Shown: positions 1 through 6,415 of the stretch, piece after piece
How positions within the stretch are numbered: position 1 is the first letter of the stretch
Layout: every line of letters begins with the position of its first letter
Assembly: GCA_002704045.1 (NCBI GenBank)
Contig: PAFF01000012.1
Coordinates: 1-8,437, forward strand
DNA from: Fidelibacterota bacterium
Lineage (GTDB): Bacteria; Fidelibacterota; Marinisomatia; SCGC-AAA003-L08; GCA-002704045
Direction: 5' to 3'
Length of the DNA: 8,437 nt
Position numbers and translations under genes: made by a program
The notes under the pieces: generated by a model
What the model was told of the DNA's origin: nothing
Seen by the model: the letters and a program-made list of their open reading frames with translations, nothing else
Databases searched by the model: none

Positions 1-1
1 A

Positions 2-1156
2 CCAGGAAGAATTCTAGTTTTTGAAAATAATATTAGTACTAATAATTCTTTTCCATTTTTAGATATAAGAAATATTGTTGATCAAGGAACTGGTTATACT
101 GAAGAGGGATTATTAGGTTTAGCATTTCATCCAAATTTTAGTGAAAATGGATATTTTTATGTTAATTATACAAAATATAGCCCCCGTAGAAATGTTATTG
201 CTAGGTATCAGGTTAGTCAAGATAATCCAAATGAAGCAAATTATCAGTCATCAAATATAATTTTAGAAGTCAATCAACCATACTATAACCATAATGGTGG
301 TCAAATGGGTTTTGGACCTGATAATTATTTATATATTTCTTTTGGTGATGGAGGTGGAGCAGGCGACCCAGATGAAAATGGACAAGATTTAAATACATTA
401 CTAGGTTCTATTATTCGTATTGACGTTGATAATACCGACTCTAATTTAAGTTATAGTATACCAGATGATAACCCATTTTTAGGTTATGAAGCTAGGCCTG
501 AAATTTATGCATATGGTTTAAGAAATACTTGGAGATTTTCTTGGGATCAAGTAACCGGTAAACTTTGGGGAGCTGATGTTGGTCAATATTCATACGAAGA
601 AATAAATTTAATACAATCAGGTTTAAATTATGGATGGAAAATTATGGAGGGTAATCAATGCTATTCTCCATCAAATGAATGCAATACTGATGGTCTTGAG
701 TTACCAATTTTTGAATATGAATTATACGTGGAAGGTGTTTGTTCAATAACTGGAGGTTATGTTTATAGAGGAGACGATTTATGGCAATTAAGGGGGAAAT
801 ACATTTATGGTGACTGGTGTACTGGTGATATTTGGTATCTATCTAATATTGATAATGATGATTCAATTATAAGTGAGCATATTATAAATTCAGATTTAAA
901 TATTACATCTTTTGGTTTGGATGAAGATAGTGAATTACTTATTTGCGCTAATAACCGAATTTATAAGTTTTATTCTGATTCAAATCAATTAGGTGATATA
1001 AATAATGATAATCAAATTAATATTTTAGATATTGTCAATTTAATTAATTTTATTTTGGATAATGATTTTTTACCTGTTGCTGATATTAATGGAGATAATA
1101 TTAATAATGTCCTAGACATAGTTTTACTAGTAAATATGGTTTTAGGTATTGAATAA
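2..1156 (+). CDS. Secreted GSDH/PQQ-type sugar dehydrogenase-like protein with C-terminal dockerin-like repeats (5' partial)
   Basis: The reading frame is open from the first bases, so the N-terminus lies outside the window; 384 residues are visible. They show the glucose/sorbosone dehydrogenase (PQQ-dependent soluble GDH-like) six-bladed propeller: EEGLLGLAFHPNF near residue 40, NHNGGQMGFGPD (97-107, with His97 in the place of the family's catalytic His), GDGGGAGDP (115-123), GLRNTWRFSWD (172-182), ADVGQ (191-195) and GDWCTGDIW (270-278). Family members oxidise sugars or aldoses with PQQ and calcium, but many homologues have no proven substrate, so the reaction is inferred. Residues 330-384 form two EF-hand-like dockerin repeats. 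An ATG at 305 lies inside the conserved NHNGGQMGF motif and is not the start. A terminator follows about 80 bp after the stop. The protein is probably exported and attached or sorted through its tail. Confidence 0.88.
   Translation, partial: PGRILVFENNISTNNSFPFLDIRNIVDQGTGYTEEGLLGLAFHPNFSENGYFYVNYTKYSPRRNVIARYQVSQDNPNEANYQSSNIILEVNQPYYNHNGGQMGFGPDNYLYISFGDGGGAGDPDENGQDLNTLLGSIIRIDVDNTDSNLSYSIPDDNPFLGYEARPEIYAYGLRNTWRFSWDQVTGKLWGADVGQYSYEEINLIQSGLNYGWKIMEGNQCYSPSNECNTDGLELPIFEYELYVEGVCSITGGYVYRGDDLWQLRGKYIYGDWCTGDIWYLSNIDNDDSIISEHIINSDLNITSFGLDEDSELLICANNRIYKFYSDSNQLGDINNDNQINILDIVNLINFILDNDFLPVADINGDNINNVLDIVLLVNMVLGIE
989..1153 (+). repeat. Dockerin type I-like calcium-binding repeat pair (protein domain)
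   Basis: Two tandem copies of about 23 residues close the sugar-dehydrogenase-like protein. The first reads GDINNDNQINILDIV and the second ADINGDNINNVLDIV; each is followed by a hydrophobic helix (LINFIL, LLVNMVLG). Each copy has the D-x-N-x-D-x6-D spacing of a calcium-binding loop followed by a single helix, as in dockerin type I. The usual Gly at loop position 6 is Asn in both copies. In clostridia dockerins bind cohesins; in non-cellulosomal bacteria such tails are common on exported proteins and their partner is usually unknown. Confidence 0.8.
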
Positions 1157-1205
1157 AAATATTGCTTTTATAATGTTATTTTATTTAAAATTAGAGAGAG
1201 ATTAA

Positions 1206-1220
1206 TTCGTTAAAGACGAA
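1206..1220 (+). other. Small hairpin upstream of the terminator
   Basis: TTCGT (1206-1210) pairs with ACGAA (1216-1220) around the loop TAAAG. It lies 14 bp before the terminator stem, so the 3' end of this transcript would carry two consecutive hairpins. It could be part of the 3' UTR of the upstream gene or of a short separate RNA. Confidence 0.4.
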
Positions 1221-1234
1221 CACAAATGGGAAAT

Positions 1235-1258
1235 GGGGCTTTGAGCCCCTTTTTCTTT
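1235..1258 (+). terminator. Rho-independent terminator
   Basis: GGGGCT (1235-1240) pairs with AGCCCC (1244-1249) across a 3-nt TTG loop, followed at once by TTTTTCTTT. This GC-only stem stands out sharply in the AT-rich surroundings. It ends transcription of the sugar-dehydrogenase-like gene before the lipoprotein gene. Confidence 0.88.
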
Positions 1259-1331
1259 ATTATTCTAAAATTTAATAAAATTAGAAACATATTATAGTTA
1301 AATGAGTAGGATATTATATGTTGCCTTAAAT

Positions 1332-1339
1332 AAAGGAGG
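1332..1339 (+). promoter_or_regulatory. Strong Shine-Dalgarno site of the LPP20-type gene
   Basis: AAAGGAGG lies 11 bp before the ATG at 1351. It is the only near-consensus ribosome binding site I see in the window. The hslR, csgG-like, rlmB and pilD starts have no clear one, so this lipoprotein is probably translated efficiently. AT-rich stretches at 1293-1298 (TATAGT) and 1312-1317 (TATTAT) could be -10 elements, but neither has a good -35 partner. Confidence 0.75.
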
Positions 1340-1350
1340 AAAAAATCAAC

Positions 1351-1944
1351 ATGAAAACATTATTTGGTAAAATTATTTTAACTTTAACATTAATTATTAT
1401 TACTGGTTGTGGAAGTAAAAAAGGTCCTGATTTATCCCCAGAAGTATCCCGTAAAACATTGAAAAGTGCACCTGAATGGTTTCTGAAAACACCTGAAAAA
1501 GAGGGTTACAGGTATGCTGCTTCAACTGCTACAAGTCAAGATCAACAACTTGCGATTAACAAAGCTAGATTAGATGCAGCACAAACTTTAGCATCAATGG
1601 TTAGTTCGGAAATGAATGGTTTAGTAAAACGTGCACAAGAAGAAACTGGTTTAGGAATGAATTCAGAACTTATAGATCGTTTTTCACAAACTCAAGAACA
1701 AGTAATTACTACAAGTTTAAAGGATTGGAAAGTAACTCAAAAAGAGATAAAAGAAGAAAAAAGTAATAATAAAAGAATATATAGAGCATATGTCATGGTA
1801 GAATGGGATGAAAATGCGGCAAATAAAAAATTATTACAAAAAATTAAAGATGATGAAAAATTATATACTTTAATGCGAACTACTGAATTATTTGATGAAA
1901 TGGATCAAAAAGTTGAAAAATACAGAAAACGATACAAGAAATAA
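1351..1944 (+). CDS. LPP20-type outer-membrane/periplasmic lipoprotein
   Basis: This 197-residue protein starts with a lipoprotein signal: basic K2 and K7, a hydrophobic stretch at 8-17, and the lipobox ITGC with the acylated cysteine at residue 20. The mature part has APEWF (40-44), then Y-A-A-S-T-A followed by an Ala/Arg-rich helix (about 65-85). It ends its core with RAYVMVEWD (145-153), the pattern of LPP20 family lipoproteins, and finishes with a charged helix. LPP20 proteins are surface or periplasmic lipoproteins; one relative, FlgP, supports the flagellum, but most have no known role. The gene has its own strong Shine-Dalgarno and sits after a terminator, so it is probably monocistronic. 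Its stop is only 2 bp from the stop of the convergent CsgG-domain gene, another family of envelope lipoproteins. The family call is fairly secure; the role is unknown. Confidence 0.8.
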   Translation: MKTLFGKIILTLTLIIITGCGSKKGPDLSPEVSRKTLKSAPEWFLKTPEKEGYRYAASTATSQDQQLAINKARLDAAQTLASMVSSEMNGLVKRAQEETGLGMNSELIDRFSQTQEQVITTSLKDWKVTQKEIKEEKSNNKRIYRAYVMVEWDENAANKKLLQKIKDDEKLYTLMRTTELFDEMDQKVEKYRKRYKK

Positions 1945-1946
1945 AT

Positions 1947-3221
1947 TTATTGAATTGATGATTTAATTTGGTTATATAAATTTTCAGTAATATTTTCTAA
2001 AGCTTCATTAATAATTTCTTCTTTATTTGGAGGTATTTCAGCATTTTTTTTCATTTTTTTTTTCCATCTATAGTCTAGAACCATTTCATTTCCGTTAAAT
2101 GTTGCCCAATCATAACTATAATTGTATATTCCTTCAATATTGCCACCAGAAATGACTTGAGCTGTTTCGGTATCGATAATTTTAAAAGTTCCATTAACCT
2201 TTGCTGAGGATTCTTGCTTGTGGTGAGTTACAGTACCTCTAACAGTCTTGTAAGTGTATTTCTTTTTTATTTTACCTTTTGCATCAGTATAGGTTGTTGT
2301 TTTATTAATAATTTTTTTATTTAACTTTTGTTTTTCACTTATTTTCTTTGGATTATTGACAATAATTTGATTGATTTCTCCAGTGACCATCATGTTTATG
2401 CCATTTATTTCTCCAAGTTGAATTTTTTGAGAATTATCAACTAAACCTGAATGTGATAATTTTTGTTCTTTAATTATTAGGTCGATTTTATCTCGGTTGA
2501 TGATATCTATAAATTCCATCAAGTTATCATCATTAAAAAATTTGGATAAAACGTTGGTTGAAATATTTTGTGAAATTGATGAGTATTTCTTTTTACCAGT
2601 TTTATTTTTAAATGGGAAAATACCTAATTTTATTGATGCTAATTTTCTACAGTCCTCATATAATTCTTGGCTATCCTTGTAGTTTTGTACAAATTTAAGA
2701 GCATTTTTAAAAGAAATAGCAGCAACTTTATAATCATGTTTAGTTTCATTTTCCATTTTTGATAAACCATAGTTATAATGAGCTTTGGCAGCATTATCAT
2801 TAGCTTTCTCTAGTTCGATAAAATAATCTCTAGTATTCGAATATTTTAGAATTTCATTTTTAATTTTAGAGTTCAATGATTCAATATCATCTATTAATTT
2901 TAGTAAAATTTTAAGTTCTATAACGATTGAATCCCATTTATAATAATCACGAGAGATTTTTAAACGTTCAATATTTTTATTGTGAAAATCTATACCTAAT
3001 GGAAATATATTTTGTAATAATTCAATTGATGGTTTGTACGTATCTTTATACCGTAAAGAAATTATGCAATCATTTATTGCTTTTTCATAATTTCCAACAC
3101 TATATGCTTTTTTTGCATTTAAGTAAGCTGTACCATGAGAGGAGAGATAGGCACAATTACAAAATAAACTAATAATTAATATTTTTAAAATAAAACTAAT
3201 TTTTAAATTTCCAGTAAACAT
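1947..3221 (-). CDS. CsgG-domain envelope protein with N-terminal TPR-like helices
   Basis: This protein has 424 residues. Residues 1-25 are a signal-like segment ending in FCNCA; Cys21 or Cys23 could be lipidated, but the lipobox is poor (Phe or Asn at -1). Residues 31-60 and 143-190 look like TPR helices (AYLNAKKAYSVGNYEKAI, NALKFVQNYKDSQELYEDC). Residues 197-360 match the CsgG fold: KLGIFPFKNKTG, then IINRDKIDLIIKEQKLSHSGLVD, LGEINGINMMVTGEI and FKIIDTETAQVISGG. CsgG itself is the outer-membrane pore for curli export; related proteins serve other envelope roles, and no curli genes are visible here. A Lys/Thr/Tyr-rich insert at about 291-335 is unusual. The gene overlaps the hslR-like stop by one base (TAATG), which suggests translational coupling, and it has no clear Shine-Dalgarno of its own. 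Its end meets the LPP20-type gene. The domain call is good; the function is open. Confidence 0.75.
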   Translation of the reverse strand: MFTGNLKISFILKILIISLFCNCAYLSSHGTAYLNAKKAYSVGNYEKAINDCIISLRYKDTYKPSIELLQNIFPLGIDFHNKNIERLKISRDYYKWDSIVIELKILLKLIDDIESLNSKIKNEILKYSNTRDYFIELEKANDNAAKAHYNYGLSKMENETKHDYKVAAISFKNALKFVQNYKDSQELYEDCRKLASIKLGIFPFKNKTGKKKYSSISQNISTNVLSKFFNDDNLMEFIDIINRDKIDLIIKEQKLSHSGLVDNSQKIQLGEINGINMMVTGEINQIIVNNPKKISEKQKLNKKIINKTTTYTDAKGKIKKKYTYKTVRGTVTHHKQESSAKVNGTFKIIDTETAQVISGGNIEGIYNYSYDWATFNGNEMVLDYRWKKKMKKNAEIPPNKEEIINEALENITENLYNQIKSSIQ

Positions 3222-3607
3222 TAAATATTTTCTATTTTTGATTTTATTTTATCCATCTGTCTTCGATCTTTTTTAGTAGGTCTTCCTTTTATATTTTTAG
3301 TTCTAAAAGTTGATAATGAAAAATTTATTTCATTTTTTATTATTTCCTCTTTTGGTGTTATATCATTCAAATAGTTGTTGACTAATTTAGCATTAACTCT
3401 TTTGTCAATCAGATCAATAACTTCATATCTATGATTAATGTATCTTTTTCTTACGTCGATAATTGTTTTAACAGTTATACTATAAGAAGGTTTCACACTT
3501 TTACCATTTATCTTTATTTTGCCCTTTGAGCATGCTGTTCTAGATATTGAACGAGTTTTAAAAATTCTAACTGCCCATAACCATTTATCTATTCTTATTT
3601 TATTCAC
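3221..3607 (-). CDS. hslR: HslR-like S4-domain RNA-binding protein (Hsp15 family)
   Basis: This 128-residue protein is close in length to E. coli Hsp15. The S4 RNA-binding domain fills residues 3-50: RIDKWLWAVRIFKTRS (5-20), CSKGKIKINGKSVKPS (26-41), then a strand reaching IDVRK. The tail carries the family signature GRPTKKDRR (108-116). Hsp15 binds stalled 50S subunits carrying peptidyl-tRNA and helps recycle them. The start is GTG at 3607; no in-frame ATG or GTG precedes RIDKWLW at a better place, and no Shine-Dalgarno is seen. A perfect TATAAT lies only 5 bp upstream, which suggests a leaderless message. The gene heads an operon with the CsgG-domain gene (one-base overlap) and diverges from rlmB, another ribosome-directed gene. 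Confidence 0.87.
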   Translation of the reverse strand: MNKIRIDKWLWAVRIFKTRSISRTACSKGKIKINGKSVKPSYSITVKTIIDVRKRYINHRYEVIDLIDKRVNAKLVNNYLNDITPKEEIIKNEINFSLSTFRTKNIKGRPTKKDRRQMDKIKSKIENI

Positions 3608-3612
3608 AAGTT

Positions 3613-3618
3613 ATTATA
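3613..3618 (-). promoter_or_regulatory. Candidate -10 element of hslR
   Basis: On the minus strand this reads TATAAT, a perfect sigma70 -10 box. It ends 5 bp before the GTG start of hslR, so transcription would begin at or next to the start codon. With a 17-bp spacer the -35 would be TTTATT (3641-3636), a weak match that lies within the palindrome. In such AT-rich DNA a chance match is possible. Confidence 0.45.
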
Positions 3619-3621
3619 CTA

Positions 3622-3641
3622 TTTATTATTTAAATAATAAA
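3622..3641. repeat. Perfect 20-bp AT-only palindrome between hslR and rlmB
   Basis: TTTATTATTT is followed directly by its reverse complement AAATAATAAA with no spacer. It fills the middle of the 56-bp divergent spacer (3608-3663), just upstream of the candidate hslR -10 box and 22 bp before the rlmB ATG. It could be an operator for a dimeric regulator or part of a bidirectional promoter. An AT-only palindrome can also arise by chance here. Confidence 0.6.
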
Positions 3642-3663
3642 CTTAATTTACTAGCGTAAAATT

Positions 3664-4440
3664 ATGAAAAATAAATTTAAAAGACCTAAATTTTCAAAAA
3701 AAGAAACAAAAAGTAATTATTTTATCCATGGATTAAATAATTCAATATCTTTAATAAAATCAGATAAGTATGAAATAATTAATATTTTCATATTAGAAAA
3801 TTCATTAGCTTGGAAAAATAATAAAATTCAAGATTTAATAAATGATAATAAAAAAATATGTAAGATTTTTAATAAAGAATTATTTTCTAAAAAATTTGAT
3901 GAATTCAGAACGCAAGGTATAGTTATTAATTTTAAAGGAAAAATTTTAATTGATTTACCTGATTTTTCAAATACAATTGGTAATCAATGTTTGTTATTAT
4001 TAGACAGAATTACTGATCCTCAAAATTTAGGGCAAATTATAAGGACTTCAGAATGTGCAGGAATAAATGGAATCATTGTACCAGATAGACATAGTGTTGG
4101 AGTAACTGATTCAGTTATTCAAGTAAGTCAAGGAGCATTTATCAATCAAAATTTATATTCTTGCGGAAATGCACATCAGTTATTAATGAAACTAAAAAAA
4201 CAGGGTTTTTGGGTTATAGGCTTTGAAAATAGTATTGAAGCAAAAAAATGGTATGATATTGATTATAAGGGAAAAGTAGTTATAATTATTGGTAGTGAAG
4301 GCAAAGGAATAAGAAAACTATTGCTTGATAATTGTGATTTTATTTCAACAATTCCAATGAAAGGTAAGATTAATTCGTTAAATGTTTCTGCAGCGGTTAG
4401 TGCTATTTTATTTGAAAGAAATAGACAATTAGAAAAATAA
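3664..4440 (+). CDS. rlmB: RlmB/TrmH-family 23S rRNA 2'-O-ribose methyltransferase
   Basis: This 258-residue protein has the length and layout of RlmB. After a basic N-terminus, residues 20-95 form the small substrate-binding domain (FIHGLNNSISLIKS, then FRTQGIVINF). Residues about 108-255 form the SpoU knotted methyltransferase domain. Motif 1 is DRITDPQNLGQIIRTSE (114-130) with Asn121 and Arg127. Motif 2 is IIGSEGKGI (208-216). Motif 3 is MKGKINSLNVSAA (232-244), which forms the SAM-binding knot. RlmB methylates the ribose of G2251 in 23S rRNA (E. coli numbering). The substrate here could instead be another rRNA or tRNA position, since TrmH relatives look alike. No Shine-Dalgarno is visible before the ATG. 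The gene diverges from hslR, and its last 12 bp overlap the end of pilD on the other strand. Confidence 0.88.
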   Translation: MKNKFKRPKFSKKETKSNYFIHGLNNSISLIKSDKYEIINIFILENSLAWKNNKIQDLINDNKKICKIFNKELFSKKFDEFRTQGIVINFKGKILIDLPDFSNTIGNQCLLLLDRITDPQNLGQIIRTSECAGINGIIVPDRHSVGVTDSVIQVSQGAFINQNLYSCGNAHQLLMKLKKQGFWVIGFENSIEAKKWYDIDYKGKVVIIIGSEGKGIRKLLLDNCDFISTIPMKGKINSLNVSAAVSAILFERNRQLEK

Positions 4441-5166
4441 ATTATAGTCAAACTTTAAAATATAGACAATTATACTTGTGATTGATAGATAAAATCCAAA
4501 AGGTAATTTATAATTTATTTTAAACCCCTTTTTAATTGACAGCATTATCCAAACTATTAGAGCTATTACAGCACTTAAAAAAATTGTAATTGCTACTTTT
4601 ATCAAACCTAGCCAAGTACCTAAAATGATAATTAGTAATATATCACCAAAACCTAAAGTCTGTTTTTTAAAAATTTTTGATGTGATAAATGCTGTTCCAC
4701 CTAAATAACTCAATCCAAATAATAATCCAACAATTGAATCCTTTAAGTTAGCTGAATAAATTATATTATAAATTATTAAACCAAAAAATGCTAAAAAAAT
4801 CAAAGATGTGGGTATGATATAATATTTAAAATCAATAACAGCTATAATACTCAAGATTCCAGTTATCCACAAAAATAAAATTGCAGTTTCAAAATTATAA
4901 TTTAAGAATCCATATGACCATAAAATACCTGTAGATATTTCTATCAATATATATTGAACTGATATTTTAGATTTACAGTAAAAGCAATTTCCCCGACATA
5001 TCAAATAACTTAAAATGGGTATGTTTAAATAAAATGGAATAGTTTTTTTACAATTAAAGCAATGAGATCGGGGTGTAATTATTGAAAGATTTTTTGGCAG
5101 TCTAAAGATAACAACATTATAAAAACTTCCAAAAATACTACCTAGAATAAAGTATAAAAAAATCAC
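4429..5166 (-). CDS. pilD: Prepilin leader peptidase/N-methyltransferase (PilD)
   Basis: This 245-residue polytopic inner-membrane aspartyl protease (A24 family) cleaves the prepilin leader and methylates the new N-terminus. The N-terminal methyltransferase part has GSFYNVVIFRLP (13-24) and the zinc-type cysteines C36-x2-C39 and C61-x2-C64. The two catalytic aspartates are D112 (in IDFKYYIIP) and D175 (in GFGD, 172-175). LPFGFYLSI near 221-229 matches the conserved C-terminal PFG. I count about seven to eight membrane segments. The start is GTG at 5166, 7 bp after the pilC stop, because the overlapping ATG is out of frame and closes at once. No Shine-Dalgarno is seen, so translation may depend on pilC. 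It is the last gene of the pilus operon visible, and its end overlaps that of rlmB by 12 bp. Confidence 0.93.
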   Translation of the reverse strand: MIFLYFILGSIFGSFYNVVIFRLPKNLSIITPRSHCFNCKKTIPFYLNIPILSYLICRGNCFYCKSKISVQYILIEISTGILWSYGFLNYNFETAILFLWITGILSIIAVIDFKYYIIPTSLIFLAFFGLIIYNIIYSANLKDSIVGLLFGLSYLGGTAFITSKIFKKQTLGFGDILLIIILGTWLGLIKVAITIFLSAVIALIVWIMLSIKKGFKINYKLPFGFYLSITSIIVYILKFDYNLFF

Positions 5167-5173
5167 ATTTAAT

Positions 5174-6415
5174 TTAAAATGCTAATGCTGATCCAAAATG
5201 GAAAATAGGTAAATACAATACGACAATAATAAATCCAATTACACCGCCAACTAAAATGATCATTAATGGTTCTAATAACGAAGTAAGTCTATCTACTATA
5301 GCATTGACTTGTTTAGTATAAAATGTAGATGCTTTCAATGCTAAATTATCAATTTCTCCAGTTTCTTCACCAGTTGATAATAATTGAAGTAAAATAGATG
5401 GGAAAATTCCAGTTTCTCTCAATGCCGCTGAAATATTCAATCCATTTTCTATATTTTTAGATGCGTCGATAAGAGCGAGCTCATAATGTCTATTATCAAC
5501 TACACGACCAATTAGTTGCATAGTTTCTAAAACAGATACACCAGCACCAGTCAAAATTCCAAAAGTTTTTGAAAATTTAGCCATTATATTTTGCTCTATT
5601 AATTTCCCAAGAATAGGTAACTTAAGTAAAATTCTATCTTTAATTAGTAAACCTGTATCGGTTAATGTAAAAATCCATATTCCAATAAATGTTAAGAAAC
5701 CTGTAGATAATACAGAAAATAGATTATTATTAAACCATTCACCAAAATCTACAAGCATTGTGGTATATGCTGGTAGTTCAGAGCCTAGCGTTTCATAAAC
5801 AGACGAGAATTGTGGAATAAGAATAGAAAAAGTTGCAAATAAAACAATACCTAAAAACATAATAATGAAAATAGGGTAATACATAGCAGATTTAACTTTA
5901 CGTTGAGTATCTTCAACGGTTTCTAAATATAAAGAAAGCTCTTCTAAAGTTTCTGACAACTTACCACTAACTTCACCAGCTTTTATCAAAGATATATAAA
6001 GATTAGAAAATGTTCCCTTATGTTTTAATAAAGCATCAGATAAGAGAGAACCACGTTGAATACTTTTTTCAATATTATTTAATATTTTTTTAAATTTTTT
6101 ATTTTTTTCTTCCTTTGATAAAAAATATAAAGATTTTTCAACTGTCAGTCCTGCTGAAAACATTGTTGATAATTGCCTAGTAAAGAATACTATAGTTGTC
6201 AATGGAATACTATTTTTGAATTTGTCTACTGATGTATTAATCCGTTCTAAGAATGGACCCATAAAATCAAATGAGGCATCTCGTTCTGATAATTTAATTA
6301 TTACAAGCTGTTTATTTTGAAGCATTTCGGCTGCAGCGTTATAGTTCTTTGCTTCTAATAAACCTTCCTTTCTAGAACCATCTTCTGTTCTAGCAATATA
6401 CGAAAATTCAGACAT
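5174..6415 (-). CDS. pilC: Type IV pilus/type II secretion inner-membrane platform protein (PilC/GspF)
   Basis: This protein of 413 residues has the family's usual length. It begins with the typical FSYIARTEDGSRKEGLLEA (4-22). Two T2SSF domains follow: about 75-200 with FFTRQLSTMFSAGL (77-90) and IKAGEVSGKLSETLE (144-158), and about 275-400 with FSKTFGILTGAGVSV (281-295) and STGEETGEIDNL (347-358). Membrane segments lie near 179-201, 233-252 and 381-405. It anchors the assembly ATPase at the inner membrane and passes its motion to the growing pilus. It starts with ATG in a one-base TAATG overlap with the pilB stop. A GAGG ribosome site 7 bp before the ATG is formed by the last pilB codons. 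pilD follows 7 bp later. Confidence 0.94.
   Translation of the reverse strand: MSEFSYIARTEDGSRKEGLLEAKNYNAAAEMLQNKQLVIIKLSERDASFDFMGPFLERINTSVDKFKNSIPLTTIVFFTRQLSTMFSAGLTVEKSLYFLSKEEKNKKFKKILNNIEKSIQRGSLLSDALLKHKGTFSNLYISLIKAGEVSGKLSETLEELSLYLETVEDTQRKVKSAMYYPIFIIMFLGIVLFATFSILIPQFSSVYETLGSELPAYTTMLVDFGEWFNNNLFSVLSTGFLTFIGIWIFTLTDTGLLIKDRILLKLPILGKLIEQNIMAKFSKTFGILTGAGVSVLETMQLIGRVVDNRHYELALIDASKNIENGLNISAALRETGIFPSILLQLLSTGEETGEIDNLALKASTFYTKQVNAIVDRLTSLLEPLMIILVGGVIGFIIVVLYLPIFHFGSALAF

Noticed and set aside
305..1156. Start of the dehydrogenase-like gene at the ATG at 305
   Set aside because: The frame is open upstream to the window edge and encodes conserved family sequence (EEGLLGLAFHPNF, NHNGGQ), so this ATG is internal.
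2497..2682. Plus-strand open frame of 61 codons
   Set aside because: It lies wholly inside the CsgG-domain gene on the other strand, with no ribosome site and no recognisable protein.
2927..3172. Plus-strand open frame of 81 codons
   Set aside because: It is antisense to the start of the CsgG-domain gene, with a composition typical of a shadow frame.
4263..4451. Minus-strand open frame of 62 codons
   Set aside because: It is antisense to the conserved SpoU motifs of rlmB and mirrors its codons.
4421..4472. Direct repeat ATAGACAATTA at 4421-4431 and 4462-4472
   Set aside because: Eleven AT-rich bases repeated once inside overlapping coding ends is easily chance; there is no further copy or symmetry.
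5164..5168. ATG overlapping the pilD start as the true start
   Set aside because: It is in another frame and meets a stop in the next codon; only the GTG gives the conserved N-terminus.
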